Shown here piece by piece: positions 62,190 to 64,000 of a DNA stretch of 64,000 nt. A program made the position numbers and the translations under genes. Each line of letters opens with the position of its first letter. Position 1 is the stretch's first letter. Under the pieces are notes generated by a model that had not been told where the DNA came from, made no database searches, and saw only the letters and a program-made list of their open reading frames with translations. This stretch comes from Tumidithrix helvetica. Lineage in GTDB: Bacteria; Cyanobacteriota; Cyanobacteriia; Pseudanabaenales; Pseudanabaenaceae. The stretch is taken from the NCBI RefSeq assembly GCF_965232925.1, contig NZ_CBDDRA010000005.1, forward strand, positions 1 through 64,000, in the 5' to 3' direction.

Positions 62190-63053
62190 ATGCCCTGGAC
62201 TCGCATAATTAGTGCTGTTGTTGCCATTCCTCTGGCATTGGCAGCGATCGCATTTGGTGGTTGGGCATTCACCATCATCTTTGCAATCTTGATTTGTCTG
62301 GGGCAGTTGGAATATTTCAACTTGGTCAAATCGAAAGGGATGTCGCCAGCAACCAAAATCACCCTACTGGTGAGCCAAGCTTTACTGATTGTGGCACAGG
62401 TAAAAATAGAGTTTGCGGATGCCGTCTTGCCCGTCGCTGGCACATTTATCTGCTTTTATCTGTTATTTCAGCCGCAATTTGCCACGATCGCCGATATTTC
62501 AGCCTCAATTTTAGGGTTATTTTACGGGGGCTATTTACCTAGCTTTTGGGTGCGTCTGCGCGGTCTAGAACAAGGAGATCCTTTGCACTTAGCCGGCCAG
62601 TTGGGTGCAAACTGGGACTGGGACTTTTACTTAAGTCAGGGGGGTATCTATGTGTTGATGTCCTTTAGTTGCATCTGGGCCTCAGATATTGGCGCTTATG
62701 TGATGGGCAAAATATTTGGACGCACAAGGCTATCAGATATCAGCCCTAAAAAGACTGTAGAAGGTGCAGCTTTTGGCTTAGTGAGTTGTGTAATCGTCGC
62801 TCTAATTTGGGCGTTTTGCTTAGGCTGGCAGACTTGGTGGCTGACGGGTTCTATGTTAGGTCTATTGATTGGCTTAGCAGGCTTGTTGGGAGATCTTACA
62901 GAGTCGATGATGAAACGAGATGCGGGTGTCAAAGACTCAGGTCAGATTATGCCTGGGCATGGGGGAATTTTAGATCGTGCGGATAGCTATGTATTTACTG
63001 CACCGCTGGTTTACTATTTTGTGACGCTAATACTGCCCCTGATATCGATTTAA
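62190..63053 (+). CDS. cdsA: Phosphatidate cytidylyltransferase
   Basis: CdsA makes CDP-diacylglycerol from CTP and phosphatidic acid, the branch point to phosphatidylglycerol, the only major phospholipid of thylakoids. The 287-residue protein has about seven hydrophobic spans and the signature near its C-terminus, SMMKRDAGVKDSGQIMPGHG then GILDRADS, with the conserved Asp, His and Arg residues that bind metal and CTP. It starts at ATG 62190. It converges with the histidine kinase gene on its right. Confidence 0.95.
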   Translation: MPWTRIISAVVAIPLALAAIAFGGWAFTIIFAILICLGQLEYFNLVKSKGMSPATKITLLVSQALLIVAQVKIEFADAVLPVAGTFICFYLLFQPQFATIADISASILGLFYGGYLPSFWVRLRGLEQGDPLHLAGQLGANWDWDFYLSQGGIYVLMSFSCIWASDIGAYVMGKIFGRTRLSDISPKKTVEGAAFGLVSCVIVALIWAFCLGWQTWWLTGSMLGLLIGLAGLLGDLTESMMKRDAGVKDSGQIMPGHGGILDRADSYVFTAPLVYYFVTLILPLISI

Positions 63054-63072
63054 CTGCCTCGATCGCAATAAG

Positions 63073-63115
63073 TTCCCCTACTAAAAACCTAGACTAAAAC
63101 CTAGACTAAGGGGAA
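63073..63115. terminator. Hairpin with 12-bp direct repeats between cdsA and the histidine kinase
   Basis: TTCCCCT (63073-63079) pairs with AGGGGAA (63109-63115). The loop is made of a 12-bp unit (aaaacctagact) present twice in a row at 63084-63095 and 63096-63107. The TAG stop of the minus-strand kinase falls in the second unit. It may end both convergent transcripts. Confidence 0.5.
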
Positions 63116-64000
63116 AGTGACACACACTTCGGTCAACTCACCAAAGATGCTATGAATCGTCAGTTCGCCCCCATAAAGCAGGGTGAGTCGCTTGGCGATC
63201 GCAAGTCCTAGACCAGTACCTTGCTGTTCGTAAAGTTTGCGCTCAAACTGCATATATGCCCCGACATTGGCAATCTGTTCGGCTGTCATGCCACGACCGC
63301 GATCGCTCACAGATAAACTGAGGCGATCGTCAACAACTTGACTAACGATCAGAACAGGTGTGCCCACCTCTGAATATTTGAAAGCATTGTCTAAGATTTC
63401 TTCGATGATTTTTTGGAATTTAGCGCTTGGCAAGCCGATGGAGGCATTCTCTAAGGTTACTCTGAGGTCTGATTCTCGACGATTTTCTTGGGCTTTTTGC
63501 ACGGCTTTTTTGGTGACAATCGTTTTCACATCTGCGCGATCGCTCGGCGTTGCCAAGTCGATCGCTTGATTTGCCGCAGCAATTTCTAGCTCAGCGTACA
63601 TCAGAAAATTTTGAATCAGCCGATATAACCTTTCCCCACAGCTATGAATATCTTGCGCCAACTCCAAAACCTCATCTGGTCTAAGCGTCTGATGCTCCTC
63701 GATCAAAGCTTCAGATAGCCCCAAAATTCCACTCAAGGGGGTGCGAAGTTCGTGGGGCAAAAGCAAGGTGATGCTACTGCGCAATTCATCGAGTTTGACG
63801 CGAAACTGCTGGTCGATCGCTGCCTGCTTACCGAGTCGGGTCGTAATTGCCTTTAATAACTCAGAACGACTAATGGGCTTTGTGAGATAGTCATCAGCAC
63901 CCAAGTTCATGCCATAGCGCAAGTTATCTTTTTGAACTTGGGCGGTCAAAAAAATAAAAGGAATCGTAGCAAAACTAGGATCTTGTCGTAACTCTGAAAT
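63101..64000 (-). CDS. Receiver-histidine kinase, N-terminus outside window
   Basis: The frame runs off the right edge; about 299 residues are visible. The visible part begins in the second half of a receiver domain (PSFATIPFIFLTAQ, then GADDYLTKPIS with the conserved Lys). A HisKA segment with the phospho-His in LLLPHELRTPLSGILGL follows, and then an HATPase domain (EILDNAFKYSEVG, DRGRGMT, QGTGLGLAIAKRL). The phospho-accepting Asp is outside the window. This order, receiver then kinase, is also seen in the array at 26.8-56.4 kb, but the core is not close to the insert-bearing paralogues. Confidence 0.9.
   Translation of the reverse strand: MSELRQDPSFATIPFIFLTAQVQKDNLRYGMNLGADDYLTKPISRSELLKAITTRLGKQAAIDQQFRVKLDELRSSITLLLPHELRTPLSGILGLSEALIEEHQTLRPDEVLELAQDIHSCGERLYRLIQNFLMYAELEIAAANQAIDLATPSDRADVKTIVTKKAVQKAQENRRESDLRVTLENASIGLPSAKFQKIIEEILDNAFKYSEVGTPVLIVSQVVDDRLSLSVSDRGRGMTAEQIANVGAYMQFERKLYEQQGTGLGLAIAKRLTLLYGGELTIHSIFGELTEVCVTFPLV

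Overview
The window is chromosomal DNA from a cyanobacterium. It carries psbB and psbT (photosystem II), chlL and chlN (dark-operative protochlorophyllide reductase), a Rieske oxygenase of the pheophorbide a oxygenase/Tic55 type, a cyanobacterial DUF3143 gene next to a J-domain gene, a 4-Cys-type serine/threonine kinase, and very many HIP1 octamers (GCGATCGC). The giant multi-PAS kinases and the HIP1 density suggest a filamentous, Pseudanabaena-like lineage, but that placement is only an inference. No tRNA, rRNA or CRISPR array was recognised.

Layout. 1-633 is the end of an ISAs1-like insertion sequence, followed by a cluster of GC-rich hairpins. 0.77-3.16 kb carries chlN and chlL on the minus strand. 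3.8-10.7 kb is a run of plus-strand genes: SF2 helicase, Rieske oxygenase, HAD phosphatase, glutathionyl-hydroquinone-reductase-like GST, a 36-residue membrane peptide, a secreted protein and a membrane protein. 10.7-18.6 kb mixes strands: a 4-Cys Ser/Thr kinase, two pentapeptide-repeat proteins, mraY, rsmB, a small Cys-rich protein and an exported TPR protein. A 67-bp tandem duplication sits between the convergent ends of the last two. 18.8-22.9 kb looks like an accessory island: secreted protein and lipoprotein genes, a decayed lipoprotein copy, thiopurine methyltransferase, a BrnT/BrnA toxin-antitoxin pair and a DUF4365 protein. About 3.3 kb of it has no HIP1 site. 23.1-26.5 kb holds a chorismate-utilising enzyme (trpE/pabB family) and psbB-psbT.

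The most striking region is 26.78-56.44 kb: seven co-directional genes, closely spaced or overlapping, all signal-transduction proteins. Two are giant Ser/Thr kinase-ATPase-GAF-PAS-histidine kinases (2128 and 2365 aa). One is a receiver-histidine kinase. One is a receiver-degenerate GGDEF-EAL protein that could hydrolyse c-di-GMP. One is a receiver-8xPAS-GAF-histidine kinase (1714 aa). One is a GAF-PAS-histidine kinase that looks like the C-terminal half of the giants (693 aa). The last is a receiver-8xPAS-GAF-histidine kinase-receiver hybrid (1870 aa). Their kinase, PAS and GAF modules are paralogous and mosaic, with one tract nearly identical between neighbours. This points to expansion by duplication, domain shuffling and gene conversion. 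The set could work as one phosphorelay network with a c-di-GMP output, but that is inference.

56.6-60.7 kb is a minus-strand group, asd-dapA-rnj (lysine/threonine precursor steps plus ribonuclease J). The window ends with DUF3143 and J-domain genes, cdsA, and a receiver-histidine kinase that runs off the right edge.
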